Of a DNA stretch of 64,000 bases, positions 46,912 to 55,965 are shown one piece after another. A program made the translations under genes and the position numbers. Each line of letters starts with the position of its first letter. The stretch's first letter is position 1. Origin of the DNA: Microbulbifer variabilis ATCC 700307 (GTDB lineage Bacteria > Pseudomonadota > Gammaproteobacteria > Pseudomonadales > Cellvibrionaceae); assembly GCF_000380565.1 (NCBI RefSeq), contig NZ_AQYJ01000020.1:123473-187472 (forward strand), read 5' to 3'. The notes beneath the pieces are model-generated. The model had not been told where the DNA came from. It ran no database searches and worked only from the letters and a program-made list of their open reading frames with translations.

Positions 46912-47992
46912 GCGCTGTTTCGCTTTCCAGCCCGTGAAAGCGGGCAAACTGCCCCAGAGCCCGGTGGTAACTCGCCTCGAGAGACACGCCGGGCTTTTCT
47001 TTCCAGTGCTGACTCTCTACCCGCAACAACCCCGCGTCCCGGTCAGCCTTCAGATCAACGAGCCCCACAAATCTGTCTCCGTATAAAATCGGCAGGCAGA
47101 AATAGCCGTAACGGCGCTTAGCCGCCGGTACATAGCACTCCAGCTGGTATTCAAAACCAAACAGGCGGCGCAAGCGCTTGCGCTGCAATATCAAAGGGTC
47201 AAAAGGCGATAAAAGCCGCACCTTGCGCGATGGTCGCCCCAGGCTCTGCTCCAACTGTTCGGTCAGTACCAGCTCTTTACCATGGGGGGTCAGCTCTCCA
47301 GTCGCCAACATGCTATCTGCTGCCAGCTGAATAAGAGGTTTATCTTCCCGGCGCAGGTAGGCAATTTCCTCGATGCGGCCAATACCTTGGCAGCCAAGAA
47401 AAGTGCGCACCAGATGGCTGCCATATTCCAGCTTCGAAGCGGCTTGGGTCAGTGTATTTGCCGGCAGTATCCGCTCCGAAAGATCGAAGACTTTTTGAAA
47501 GCCCTCACGGTGGCTGACCATCAATTCACCTTCGTGAAACAGCTGCTCAAGGGCTTTCTTTTCATCGGACCACTCCCACCACCCGCTTTTGGTGCGCACA
47601 AAATCACTGGCCCGCAAAGCGCCTTCATCACGCACTCGATCCAGCACATAGCGACATAACTTGGCGTTTTTCTCAAACCAGTGGCGCTGGCCCGCGCGAA
47701 TACGATCCATACGCACCCGCGCATAGGGGTAGTGGGCCATTGGCAGATAGGCGGCGGCGTGGGACCAGTATTCGAAAATTTCGCGACGCTGCTCCGCTTC
47801 AGCCAGGTGTGATTCGCGGTAACGGGGCAAGCGAATGTAAAGCTGGTGATGGTGGGCCCTGGTAATTCGCTGGATAGCATCAAGCTGTAAAGCGCCCAGG
47901 TGTTGCAATAGCCGTGAAAGTCCCTCATTCCAGGGGCTGTGGATAAACTGTTTCTGCAGCACCAAGGCGCGAATCTTTTGCTCGGATAACAA
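46901..47992 (-). CDS. ycaQ: YcaQ-like interstrand-crosslink DNA glycosylase
   Basis: A 363-aa winged-helix (HTH_42) protein. The catalytic Q-phi-D motif is visible in L-Q-L-D-A-I-Q, the form found in YcaQ (AlkX) of E. coli, in contrast to Q-phi-Q of AlkZ. It would excise alkylated bases and unhook interstrand crosslinks. No ATG is available; the TTG at 47990-47992 has AAGGGGG 7 nt upstream and is the best start, a TTG at 48031 has none. Confidence 0.85.
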   Translation of the reverse strand: MLSEQKIRALVLQKQFIHSPWNEGLSRLLQHLGALQLDAIQRITRAHHHQLYIRLPRYRESHLAEAEQRREIFEYWSHAAAYLPMAHYPYARVRMDRIRAGQRHWFEKNAKLCRYVLDRVRDEGALRASDFVRTKSGWWEWSDEKKALEQLFHEGELMVSHREGFQKVFDLSERILPANTLTQAASKLEYGSHLVRTFLGCQGIGRIEEIAYLRREDKPLIQLAADSMLATGELTPHGKELVLTEQLEQSLGRPSRKVRLLSPFDPLILQRKRLRRLFGFEYQLECYVPAAKRRYGYFCLPILYGDRFVGLVDLKADRDAGLLRVESQHWKEKPGVSLEASYHRALGQFARFHGLESETALTA

Positions 47993-48046
47993 TATATGAC
48001 CCCCTTGGATCCCGATGCTCGGCAGCCCCAAACTTAGCGGAAGGGA

Positions 48047-49489
48047 TTACTCGCCCTGGTAGTATTCCGCCGCCAAGTTATCGAAGCGAGTATATTTACC
48101 GACAAAGGCCGCGCGGCAGGTACCAATCTCACCGTTACGCTGCTTGCCGATAATCAGCTCAGCCATGCCTTTGTCCGGGCTGTCCTCGTTGTAGTACTCG
48201 TCTCGGTAGATAAACAGGATTACGTCTGCGTCCTGCTCAATCGCCCCAGATTCCCGTAGGTCTGAGTTCATCGGTCGCTTGTTGGGGCGCTGTTCCACCC
48301 CCCGATTGAGCTGCGACAGAGCAATCACGGGGCATTCATATTCCTTTGCCAATGCCTTGAGAGAGCGGGAAATCTCAGAGATCTCCTGGGTACGCCCCTC
48401 GGTAGTGCCCTTCACCTGCATCAGCTGCAGGTAGTCCACCATAATCATGGCGGGCATACTCTTGGCCTCTGCATCCTCACGGCTCAGCTTGGGATTCTCA
48501 CGCATTAATTTATTGATGTGATCGCGCACGGTGCGCTTGGTGCGCGCGCGTACCTCACTGGGACTGAGCGCCGGGGTATCGTCAATATACAGCGCCTTGC
48601 CCTTCATCTTCTGCACAGCGCTGGAGAGCTTGGGCCAATCCTCTTCCTGCAGCTTGCCGTTCCTGATTCTCCCTTGGTCGATACGGCCAATGGAGGACAA
48701 CATCCGCATCACCAGGCTATCCGAGGGCATCTCCATACTGAAAATCAGCGTTGGGCGCTCCTGCAGCAACATGGCGCTCTCAATGAAATTCAACGCCAAC
48801 GCGGTCTTGCCCATGGAAGGACGCGCCGCGAGAATAACCAGCTCTCCCGGTTGCCAGCCGGAGGTGCGCTGGTCCAGTTCGGTGAGACCGGTGCTGAGGC
48901 CGGTGATATCGCCCTCGGTCTTGAATAGCTCGTCGATACGCTCGACAGTCTTCTTCAGCAGGGTATCTACACCGACGAAGCCGCCCTCTTTGGCACGCCC
49001 CTCGGCAATTTCCGCTACCCGGCGCTCGGCCATCTGCAACAGATCGGCAGAGGCGAGGCCACCGGGGTTAAAACTGGTGCGGCTGATCTCACCGGCAGCG
49101 GCGATCAGCTGGCGCAGCATGGAGCGCTCTCGCACTATCTTGGCGTAGGCGACGATGTTTGCTGCGGAGGGAGTATTCTCGGCCAATTCCGCCAGGTAGA
49201 CAGGGCCACCTACTTCACCGAGCAGATCGCGGCTGGTGAGGCCTTCAGCGAGAGTGACGATATCCAGGGGCTGCTCGCCATCACTCAGCTCGCGCATGAC
49301 CGCAAAAATCTTGCGGTGGCTGGCACTGAAAAAGTCCTCTTCACTCAGCTGTTCGGCAACGGCATCGATACGGCCCGGGTCCAGCATCAGACCACCCAGC
49401 ACTGACTGCTCCGCCTCTACCGAATGCGGTAGCGGTGAACTCTCCTCACTGTGGATCTCTTCTTCAGGATTGGCGTATTCGTCGATCAT
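48047..49489 (-). CDS. dnaB: Replicative DNA helicase
   Basis: A 480-aa hexameric 5'-3' helicase of the replication fork. The N-terminal domain (residues about 20-120), linker helix and RecA-like domain are complete; Walker A is A-R-P-S-M-G-K-T-A, Walker B M-I-M-V-D-Y-L-Q-L-M, and the arginine finger region D-L-R-E-S-G-A-I-E-Q-D-A-D is present. No intein. It follows rplI at a distance of 108 nt, the order known from many gammaproteobacteria. Confidence 0.97.
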   Translation of the reverse strand: MIDEYANPEEEIHSEESSPLPHSVEAEQSVLGGLMLDPGRIDAVAEQLSEEDFFSASHRKIFAVMRELSDGEQPLDIVTLAEGLTSRDLLGEVGGPVYLAELAENTPSAANIVAYAKIVRERSMLRQLIAAAGEISRTSFNPGGLASADLLQMAERRVAEIAEGRAKEGGFVGVDTLLKKTVERIDELFKTEGDITGLSTGLTELDQRTSGWQPGELVILAARPSMGKTALALNFIESAMLLQERPTLIFSMEMPSDSLVMRMLSSIGRIDQGRIRNGKLQEEDWPKLSSAVQKMKGKALYIDDTPALSPSEVRARTKRTVRDHINKLMRENPKLSREDAEAKSMPAMIMVDYLQLMQVKGTTEGRTQEISEISRSLKALAKEYECPVIALSQLNRGVEQRPNKRPMNSDLRESGAIEQDADVILFIYRDEYYNEDSPDKGMAELIIGKQRNGEIGTCRAAFVGKYTRFDNLAAEYYQGE

Positions 49490-49597
49490 TGGACTTTACT
49501 GTATTCCAGAAACAAAACAGGCGCTGACCCGACAGGGAGCAGCGCCCGATTGTAGCGCGGCCGGCGCTCAAGGCACCAACCACTCGTCAGCAAAACC

Positions 49598-50044
49598 TTA
49601 CTCGGCTTCGATAACGACTTTAACTGCAGCAATTACGTCAGAGTGCAGCTGTACGTCTACATCGTACTCACCCACTTCGCGCAGAGCGCCTTCCGGCAGC
49701 TTCACTTCAGCTTTAGCTACTTCAACGCCACCAGCGGTGATCGCTTCAGCGATATCGCGGGTGCCGATAGAACCGAACAGCTTACCTTCGTCGCCAGCGT
49801 TAGCTGCGATGGTAACAACCAGGTCGGCCAGTTTGGTAGCACGGCTCTCAGCTTCAGCCAGCTTAGCGGCAGCAGCGGCTTCCAGTTCAGCGCGCTTAGC
49901 TTCGAACTCAGCAACGTTAGCTGCAGTAGCCGGAATTGCTTTACCAGTCGGCAGCAGGAAATTGCGGCCAAAACCGGCTTTAACATCAACGCGGTCACCC
50001 ACGTTGCCCAGTTTGCCTACTTTATCGAGCAGAATAACTTCCAT
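49598..50044 (-). CDS. rplI: 50S ribosomal protein bL9
   Basis: A 148-aa ribosomal protein. N-terminal domain [17 protein letters not shown], long central helix rich in Ala/Glu/Lys (residues 42-75), C-terminal globular domain. GAGG precedes the ATG. Codon use is strongly biased, as for a highly expressed gene. Confidence 0.97.
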   Translation of the reverse strand: MEVILLDKVGKLGNVGDRVDVKAGFGRNFLLPTGKAIPATAANVAEFEAKRAELEAAAAAKLAEAESRATKLADLVVTIAANAGDEGKLFGSIGTRDIAEAITAGGVEVAKAEVKLPEGALREVGEYDVDVQLHSDVIAAVKVVIEAE

Positions 50045-50081
50045 CTCGGTTTCCTCAATTTCTGTATTGTGCGGTGCGCGC

Positions 50082-50924
50082 CTACTTTGAGGAGCGTCCG
50101 CGAATATCTATCCAGCTATCTACCAGGGCCAATCCACACAGGAATCCAGCCAGGGGCAGCCCACCAATCACCAGCATCACATACATCGCTACCAGGGGAG
50201 CTATCCCCCAATTGCGGCTAGCGACCAGCCAGTGAATCAGCGCGATGCCCGCCACCTCTAACGGGAAGGCAATAACTGCTCCCCAGAAGGCATAGCCCGG
50301 TGTTACCAGGCAGAGCACCCACAACAGCATACTTACTGCCGCCAACCATAGCGGCAAGCGCAGCTGGTGAAACTCCTGGCGGAAACCACCGGGGTTGTAC
50401 AACAGCGCCTGCCAGTAGCGCCCCAGTACCAGGGCCAGCGTGGCACTAATTACCAGCACCCAGCTCCAGTAACCGGCGAATTGTAAATCGCCTGGAAATA
50501 CCTTCTTCAGCTCATCAAGCGGAACAGTGTTTGGTTGTTCCGCAGCTGTCTCCAGTACCTGAAGGAATCCCTGCAGGAGACCACCGCTGAAGTAGGAGGT
50601 GAGCAATATGCCCACAGCCGAGATTGCCGTTAATGCGAGCAGTGCGGCAACCCAAGAGCGGCTGCTGCGCAGCACCGTAGCACCGCAAAATACTGCTGCA
50701 AAAGAGCTGGTGGAAACACCAGTCACCAGGGGAGGCACATGGCCACTCATACCTGCAACGACAACCGGTAACAGCGCCCAGGCCAAAACCATCAGGCCGT
50801 CACTGCCACCTCGACGTAAACTCACCAAAGCGAGGATCGCCGGGCTTATCACGGGAATCCCCACCATAGTGAGGATTACCGCCCTGACGCGTCCGCGCAT
50901 AATAAATTCAGCTACGGCGCGCAT
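50082..50924 (-). CDS. Polytopic membrane protein between rpsR and rplI (DUF2232-like)
   Basis: A 280-aa hydrophobic protein with about eight membrane spans. Its place between rpsR and rplI is the same as for an uncharacterised membrane protein in pseudomonads, and the pattern resembles DUF2232/YybS. Function unknown. ATG at 50924; an internal ATG at 50900 is possible. Co-transcription with the ribosomal genes is likely. Confidence 0.75.
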   Translation of the reverse strand: MRAVAEFIMRGRVRAVILTMVGIPVISPAILALVSLRRGGSDGLMVLAWALLPVVVAGMSGHVPPLVTGVSTSSFAAVFCGATVLRSSRSWVAALLALTAISAVGILLTSYFSGGLLQGFLQVLETAAEQPNTVPLDELKKVFPGDLQFAGYWSWVLVISATLALVLGRYWQALLYNPGGFRQEFHQLRLPLWLAAVSMLLWVLCLVTPGYAFWGAVIAFPLEVAGIALIHWLVASRNWGIAPLVAMYVMLVIGGLPLAGFLCGLALVDSWIDIRGRSSK

Positions 50925-50967
50925 AGTTAGATAGCTTCTCTATTAATGAGTCTAAGCAAACTGCGGC

Positions 50968-51198
50968 TTAGGCTTCGTGGCTGTCCGTGTACGGCAGCAG
51001 GGCCAGGTAGCGAGCGCGCTTGACCGCAGTGGCCAGCTGGCGCTGATACTTGGCTTTGGTACCGGTAATACGGCTAGGAACAATCTTGCCAGTCTCAGAG
51101 ATGTAGGCTTTCAGGGTATCGAGATCTTTGTAGTCGATACGCTTAACACCTTCAGCAGTGAAACGGCAGAACTTGCGACGACGGAAAAAACGTGCCAT
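50968..51198 (-). CDS. rpsR: 30S ribosomal protein bS18
   Basis: A 76-aa protein: [14 protein letters not shown] at the N-terminus, [16 protein letters not shown] in the core and [10 protein letters not shown] at the end. It pairs with bS6 in the 30S platform. AAGGGG precedes the ATG; the rpsF stop is 12 nt upstream. Confidence 0.97.
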   Translation of the reverse strand: MARFFRRRKFCRFTAEGVKRIDYKDLDTLKAYISETGKIVPSRITGTKAKYQRQLATAVKRARYLALLPYTDSHEA

Positions 51199-51210
51199 CT
51201 GATAATCCCC

Positions 51211-51654
51211 TTACTCTTCGCTTTCAGCGTTATCGGAAGAAGCTTCTGCAGCGTCAGAAGAAGGCTTTTCTTCTTCAGCGCGCTCGCGACGCTCGGTGCG
51301 CTCTGCACGTGCAGCCTTGCGCTCACGGCTCTCTTTTTCCGCTTTCATGATCGGGCTCTCTTCAGTGATCGCCTCGTCTTCACGAATTACCAGATTACGG
51401 ATAACCGCATCGTTGTAACGGAAGTTGGTGGTCAGTTCCTCCAGAGCCTCTTCGGTGCACTCAACATTCATCAGAATGTAGTGGGCTTTGTGGATCTTGT
51501 TGATCGGGTAAGCCAGACGGCGACGGCCCCAGTCTTCCATGCGGTGAACTTCACCACCAGTGTCCTTGATGGCAGCGGTATAGCGCTCCACCATGCCAGG
51601 TACCTGTTCGCTCTGGTCCGGGTGAACCAGGAATACAATTTCGTAATGACGCAT
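51211..51654 (-). CDS. rpsF: 30S ribosomal protein bS6
   Basis: A 147-aa protein: [25 protein letters not shown] and a long acidic, Glu-rich tail ([10 protein letters not shown], ending E-S-E-E). The tail is the type extended by RimK-like glutamate ligases in some bacteria; rimK is not in the window. First gene of the rpsF-rpsR-membrane protein-rplI unit. Confidence 0.97.
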   Translation of the reverse strand: MRHYEIVFLVHPDQSEQVPGMVERYTAAIKDTGGEVHRMEDWGRRRLAYPINKIHKAHYILMNVECTEEALEELTTNFRYNDAVIRNLVIREDEAITEESPIMKAEKESRERKAARAERTERRERAEEEKPSSDAAEASSDNAESEE

Positions 51655-51677
51655 TTTAGCTCCTTACGGGTTAATCA

Positions 51678-51701
51678 GCCTTCCGGACAGTCCGGTAAGG
51701 C
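51678..51701 (-). promoter_or_regulatory. rpsF leader hairpin (candidate S6:S18 autoregulatory element)
   Basis: GCCTT-CCGGA (51678-51687), 3-nt loop, TCCGG-T-AAGGC (51691-51701): ten pairs with a single bulged base, 23 nt before the rpsF ATG. In many bacteria the S6:S18 complex binds such a leader stem with CCG elements to repress its own operon. That this stem is the site is inferred from position and the CCG sequence. Confidence 0.45.
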
Positions 51702-51748
51702 AAGGAGTACAACAAGCACGGGAATACCGAGCCCATTGCGGGCGGCGT

Positions 51749-51777
51749 ATTCTAGGCAGTTGCGGATTTGGTTGCAA
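51749..51777 (-). promoter_or_regulatory. rpsF operon promoter
   Basis: On the minus strand TTGCAA (51772-51777) and TAGAAT (51749-51754) are spaced exactly 17 bp, followed by a GC-rich discriminator (ACGCCGCC), the pattern of stringently controlled ribosomal promoters. Transcription should start near 51742. The -35 box lies inside the first copy of the 26-bp direct repeat. Confidence 0.6.
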
Positions 51778-51841
51778 GTTGATCAATTACTTTAGGGCAG
51801 TGCCTTCGCCAACCCGGTTGCAAGTTGATCAATTACTTTAG
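51770..51841. repeat. 26-bp perfect direct repeat, 46-bp period
   Basis: Identical 26-bp blocks at 51770-51795 and 51816-51841 (each begins GGTTGCAAGTTGATCAATTA). Copy 1 contains the -35 box of rpsF. The 10-bp core GTTGCAAGTT recurs inverted at 51905-51914 (AACTTGCAAC), and GTTGATCAAC occurs near 51870. The rest of the 51655-52018 gap is unassigned. Confidence 0.8.
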
Positions 51842-52018
51842 AGTGGTACTTTGGCCAGTCCGATAAGCGGTTGATCAACTCCCTGAGCCCACAGCCTTTT
51901 GTGGAACTTGCAACTGAAGCACCATTTGCATCGATTAAGCTACTGAAGTGCGCGGTCTGGTCATGGGTTTGCACTGATGAACTGGCATATAGTGCCTCCC
52001 ATTGAAGGGAGAAGTACC

Positions 52019-52849
52019 ATGCCCCAAGAAACCCATAACCTCACTTTTGGCGCCTTCCAGGTTCCAATCACCACTGCCCACAATGGCGAAGGCCCCCTCG
52101 CCCTAGTAATTCCCGCCATGGGCGTCCCGGCTGACCGCTACCGGCTATTGCTGGAGGAATTACAACGGCTCGGTTATAGCACCGCAATCACTGAGTTGCC
52201 GGGTACCGGTGAAAGCTTGCCACGTCCTAACCGACATGCAGACTATGGCTACAACGATCTGGTGTTTTCCTTTATCCCACAGTTGTTGGCATTGCTGGAG
52301 AAGTCATTCCCCGGTGGTCCCGCCCTGATCCTGGGCCACAGCATCGGCGGCCAGACCAGCACCTTAGCTGCACGAGCCGGCCTCACAGGTAATGCCAGGG
52401 TGGTAACCATCGCCTCAGGTCATGTCGACCATCGTAGTTGGCACGGGCTAAGACGCTACGCTTTATTAGCCTTTGCGGCGATTGCCAGCATCACCTCCAG
52501 TTTGCTTGGCTACTTCCCTGGCGCACGAATGGGGTTTGGCTGGCGCGAGGCCAGGAGGTTGATGAAAGACTGGGCAAGCTCCATATTCAGCGGCCGCTTC
52601 GCTCCAGAAAAGTCGTTTGGTGATCGCCAACAAGCCAAACATCCTACCTTGCATATCGCATTGGCTGGGGACCCCTTTGCCCCCATGCCGGCTGCACGCA
52701 AGCTAGCTGCGATTGTCGGTGGCGAAACCCAGGAAATGTCCGCAACCTACCCTAAGGGAAACCCACACCTCTCCTGGATCAAAAATCCACGCCCAATAAT
52801 TGCAGTAGTGGATAGCTGGCTGGCTCGGCAACCCGCGACTTCCCCCTAA
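52019..52849 (+). CDS. Alpha/beta-hydrolase
   Basis: A 276-aa serine hydrolase fold protein. Nucleophile elbow G-H-S-I-G-G at about 105-110; a lid-like hydrophobic segment (about 150-175) follows; the C-terminal histidine is probably in N-P-H-L-S-W. Oxyanion region V-I-P-A-M-G-V-P. The substrate is unknown; the sequence resembles short acyl esterase/thioesterase-like members. The start at 52019 has GGGAGAAG. It is divergent from rpsF. Confidence 0.85.
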   Translation: MPQETHNLTFGAFQVPITTAHNGEGPLALVIPAMGVPADRYRLLLEELQRLGYSTAITELPGTGESLPRPNRHADYGYNDLVFSFIPQLLALLEKSFPGGPALILGHSIGGQTSTLAARAGLTGNARVVTIASGHVDHRSWHGLRRYALLAFAAIASITSSLLGYFPGARMGFGWREARRLMKDWASSIFSGRFAPEKSFGDRQQAKHPTLHIALAGDPFAPMPAARKLAAIVGGETQEMSATYPKGNPHLSWIKNPRPIIAVVDSWLARQPATSP

Positions 52850-52861
52850 TTAAAAGGCAAC

Positions 52862-52897
52862 CCTGCCTGGAGCCATTCGATACTGATTCCAGGCAGG
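52862..52897. terminator. Hairpin after the hydrolase gene
   Basis: CCTGCCTGGA (52862-52871) pairs perfectly with TCCAGGCAGG (52888-52897) around 16 nt, 12 nt after the stop. It lacks a T-run but is the only strong structure in the 213-bp gap. Confidence 0.5.
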
Positions 52898-53062
52898 AAC
52901 TGTTCAGACACTTTTCTAATTACCTGCCTTGAATCCTAAGCGACTCCCTTCCCTGCCAGTTTCTCCTGTCCATGTCCGTTTCTGGCCAGCACCCCTCAAG
53001 CTGCCAAGGTATTTTCCCTTCTACCGCCAAACAGGCAAAAAATGATTACCAGAGGATAAACA

Positions 53063-53866
53063 ATGGAAACTACCGACTCAGAACAGTTCAATGCTTTGCA
53101 CCAAAGCTGCAAGCCTCTCATTTTGCCCAATATTTGGGATGCTGCCAGTGCACAGCTTTGCCAGGCAGCAGGCGCCCGCGCAATTGCCACCAGCAGTGCC
53201 GCCCTCGCCTGGTCACTGGGGTACGCCGATGGCGGCAAACTGCCACTAGCGGAGCATCTGGGAGCCATCAAACGTATTCTGCGTGTTTCCCGTGTACCAG
53301 TATCCATAGATCTTGAGGACGGCTATAGCGACAACCCCACACAAGTTGCCGAGCTAGTCAGGACCTTAAGCAAACTCGGTGTAGCTGGAATCAATATTGA
53401 GGATGGCAACAAAAATCCGCAACTACTGTGTGAAAAAATTACAGCCATTAGATCTGTCCTGCAGAAACGACCATTTTTTATTAATGCGCGCACCGATATT
53501 TATCTGAATGAGGAAGATAACAACGAAGATTCACTCGTAGAAGTAACTCAAAGACTTACACGATATCAAACTGCAGGAGCCAACGGCGGATTTATTCCGG
53601 GCCTAACCTCTTTGGAGGATGCCCATTACCTCACAAAAAATATCTCTATGCCCCTTAATTTAATGTTGTTGCCGGGAATGGAAACACCCCTGCAATATTG
53701 GAAGGCTGGTATTCACAGACTCAGTAGTGGACCAGAACTATTCCTGTCTATTTATAACCTTTTTTATCAGCTCTCAGGCAATCTAGTAAAGAGTTACTCA
53801 CCAATAGGAATGTTTGATCATCATCTGGACTATAACCATTTAAATGATGAGGCGATGAAATTATAA
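53063..53866 (+). CDS. Isocitrate lyase/PEP mutase superfamily protein
   Basis: A 267-aa TIM-barrel protein of the ICL/PEPM family. N-terminal L-P-N-I-W-D-A-A-S-A, metal site D-L-E-D-G-Y-S-D and I-N-I-E-D-G-N, N-A-R-T-D-I-Y. The catalytic loop of true isocitrate lyase (K-K-C-G-H) is missing, and the PEP-mutase loop E-D-K-x-x-x-x-x-N-S is replaced, so it is a member of the carboxyphosphonoenolpyruvate-mutase-like, oxaloacetase-like or methylisocitrate-lyase-like group of unknown substrate. AGAGGA precedes the ATG. Confidence 0.85.
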   Translation: METTDSEQFNALHQSCKPLILPNIWDAASAQLCQAAGARAIATSSAALAWSLGYADGGKLPLAEHLGAIKRILRVSRVPVSIDLEDGYSDNPTQVAELVRTLSKLGVAGINIEDGNKNPQLLCEKITAIRSVLQKRPFFINARTDIYLNEEDNNEDSLVEVTQRLTRYQTAGANGGFIPGLTSLEDAHYLTKNISMPLNLMLLPGMETPLQYWKAGIHRLSSGPELFLSIYNLFYQLSGNLVKSYSPIGMFDHHLDYNHLNDEAMKL

Positions 53867-53994
53867 AGGCTATCAAATTCGTTCTGAGTACGGATAGCTC
53901 TTGAGAAAACCAGCTGCCGACCATTTAATCAACAAGAGTCAGTAGCTGGCGTATCCAATTAAAATATTAAAGAATTAGGCATTATTACTTTTAC

Positions 53995-55311
53995 TCAGAA
54001 GGTATAACCAATCCCGAGACTGAATTCACTCTTATCATAGGTATATACGTCTCGATTTTCTTCATTATCGATATGTTGGTATTTCCCACTTACACTGAAA
54101 TTGGGAGTAATCCTGTACTTTGCTGCCATCCAGGAGCGGACCCGGTCTGACTCGCGCTGGTAGGAGTCAACATTACCTTGACTATCCGTAATGCGGTTTT
54201 TCTCACCGTAGAGGCTGCGACGATATTCGATTCCGGTGGATAAATGCCATTTTGGAGAAATTTTCCAGTCTAGGCTTCCCCCCAGCGCATGACGTGCAGG
54301 GGAGTAACTATAATAATCGCCCCCGATTTTTTCCTGCCCTTCACGGTCATTATCATCGTAACGGTAGAACAATCTTGTCTCAGTAAAAAATACAGGCCGC
54401 TGCCAACTAAGTTCAGCGCGCTGGCGCCACCCATCCAGATAAGCATACTCCTCACCCCCTGAGTAATAGCCCGGACTAAATGTGAAACTTACAAGCGAGC
54501 GCCCCCAGGCTTTTGCCATCTTTGCCAGCAGTAATGCCTGCCGGCTGACTGGCTCTCCACCTAAGGTAACCATCTCAGCAGCCAGTCCCAGCTCAGTATT
54601 CCAACCCAACCATTGACGATCACGGGAAAGAGCCGTACGAACGCTGGCAAGGTCCAAGTTCTCATACTCCTCATATTTCCGTCCAAATCCGTATCCGTGT
54701 ACCCGCCAGCCATTATTTTTAGTGCCGCTCAGTCGATATTGGCCCCAGGCAAAAAGCTCCGCAAAATTGTCTGCGCCTATCGTTGAATCCGACAAGATTT
54801 CATTGTGCAGCGCAAAGGCATTGTCATCGCGGCCAGCGCTTAGGCTCATCGTTGCCAGCCAGGGCAACTCCTTTTCGCCACGATTATCTCCAGCTAAATA
54901 ATTCAAGCGATGAGCAGCCATATTTCGTAACTTTTCCGTAGCAGCGCCCTCTCGTACAATGCGATAGTGCTTCGCTGCTATCAAGTTACGTTTATCACGC
55001 TCTGCAGCAAGCGCCAAATTGTAACGTGCCAAATCTCGCCACTTGGCATCATTCAACAAACCATGAAAATAAATTGTGGCCGCGGAATAGCGTTTGAGCT
55101 TCATCAGGGTAACACCGATGTTATACCTGAGCTTTGCGGAATTGTTACCAGACTCCACCTCAACTTCAAAGTATTTCAGTGCTTTTTTATATTTCCCCTG
55201 TTTGAATGCTTCAGTACCTGTATTGAAAGATTCTCCAGCCGTTACCGCCAATGGAGAAAGTATCAGCTGTGCCAAAAGCACAATTCCACCCAAAGTATTC
55301 CGCACCACCAT
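53995..55311 (-). CDS. TPR plus outer-membrane beta-barrel protein
   Basis: A 438-aa exported protein. The signal peptide ends A-V-T-A (about residue 25). Residues 30-150 are TPR-like helices (A-F-K-Q-G-K-Y-K-K-A-L-K-Y-F, L-R-Y-N-I-G-V-T-L-M-K-L-K-R-Y). From about 165 to the end amphipathic beta strands with aromatic girdles alternate and the last residues are G-I-G-Y-T-F, the BamA recognition signature of an outer-membrane barrel. The layout recalls surface lipoprotein assembly modulators (Slam), but I cannot confirm that family. Last gene of the sigma-factor cluster. Confidence 0.75.
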   Translation of the reverse strand: MVVRNTLGGIVLLAQLILSPLAVTAGESFNTGTEAFKQGKYKKALKYFEVEVESGNNSAKLRYNIGVTLMKLKRYSAATIYFHGLLNDAKWRDLARYNLALAAERDKRNLIAAKHYRIVREGAATEKLRNMAAHRLNYLAGDNRGEKELPWLATMSLSAGRDDNAFALHNEILSDSTIGADNFAELFAWGQYRLSGTKNNGWRVHGYGFGRKYEEYENLDLASVRTALSRDRQWLGWNTELGLAAEMVTLGGEPVSRQALLLAKMAKAWGRSLVSFTFSPGYYSGGEEYAYLDGWRQRAELSWQRPVFFTETRLFYRYDDNDREGQEKIGGDYYSYSPARHALGGSLDWKISPKWHLSTGIEYRRSLYGEKNRITDSQGNVDSYQRESDRVRSWMAAKYRITPNFSVSGKYQHIDNEENRDVYTYDKSEFSLGIGYTF

Positions 55312-55356
55312 TTACCTCTATAAGTCCTTTTATTGGCCATCCATGCATTCAATCAA

Positions 55357-55905
55357 CTATGTATCGGAATCCTCTGGCAAGTTCTCTCGAGCCTGCTCAA
55401 AAAGAGCATTGAGATCCACTGTAATTTGCTCACGTATATCCGCAGGCAGGCTATCGAGAATGTCCTGCATCATTTGTTCAATGACTCCCTGTATCTCCGC
55501 ACCAGAGAGTGCGCTTTTTACCGCCTCCTCAATACCCTCACGGGCTGTTTCAGCTGCGCGTAGGGCCTCCTCTCTTGCAGCCTCTGCCGAGAGGCGTGCA
55601 TTGGCAATTAATTCCTGATGACGAGCCATAGCTTCATTAACTATTTCCTCAAGTTCTTCACTTTCCCGGCCGCCCTCTTCCCGCGCTGCTGCAACAGCGG
55701 CCATTACAGCAGCCATGGTTTCCTCGGCAATTTCCTGCAGATTTGGAGGCAATTCGATATTGTTCATCACATCGAGAGCATCCTCAGTTTCCTCGACTAC
55801 TGTCAACGTGAGATCCAGATCTGATGGCATGTCCTGCCCCATTACCGACCCCGCATGTAGCACTGCTGCTGTGATACCTACCGCTAATAATCCCTTTTTC
55901 CACAT
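55357..55905 (-). CDS. Exported Ala/Glu-rich coiled-coil protein
   Basis: A 182-aa protein with signal peptide ending V-M-G near residue 23. Residues 55-150 are a nearly continuous helix of Ala, Glu and Arg (M-A-A-V-M-A-A-V-A-A-A-R-E-E-G-G and A-R-L-S-A-E-A-A-R-E-E-A) that should form a coiled coil; no cysteine is seen in the mature part. I recognise no family. GGAGG precedes the ATG. 60 nt after the anti-sigma-like gene and 45 nt before the barrel gene. Confidence 0.75.
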   Translation of the reverse strand: MWKKGLLAVGITAAVLHAGSVMGQDMPSDLDLTLTVVEETEDALDVMNNIELPPNLQEIAEETMAAVMAAVAAAREEGGRESEELEEIVNEAMARHQELIANARLSAEAAREEALRAAETAREGIEEAVKSALSGAEIQGVIEQMMQDILDSLPADIREQITVDLNALFEQARENLPEDSDT

Positions 55906-55965
55906 TGCCCGTTACCTCCGGCTTTCAGATCAGATCCAATAAATTAGTCATCACACTTTCGAAAC

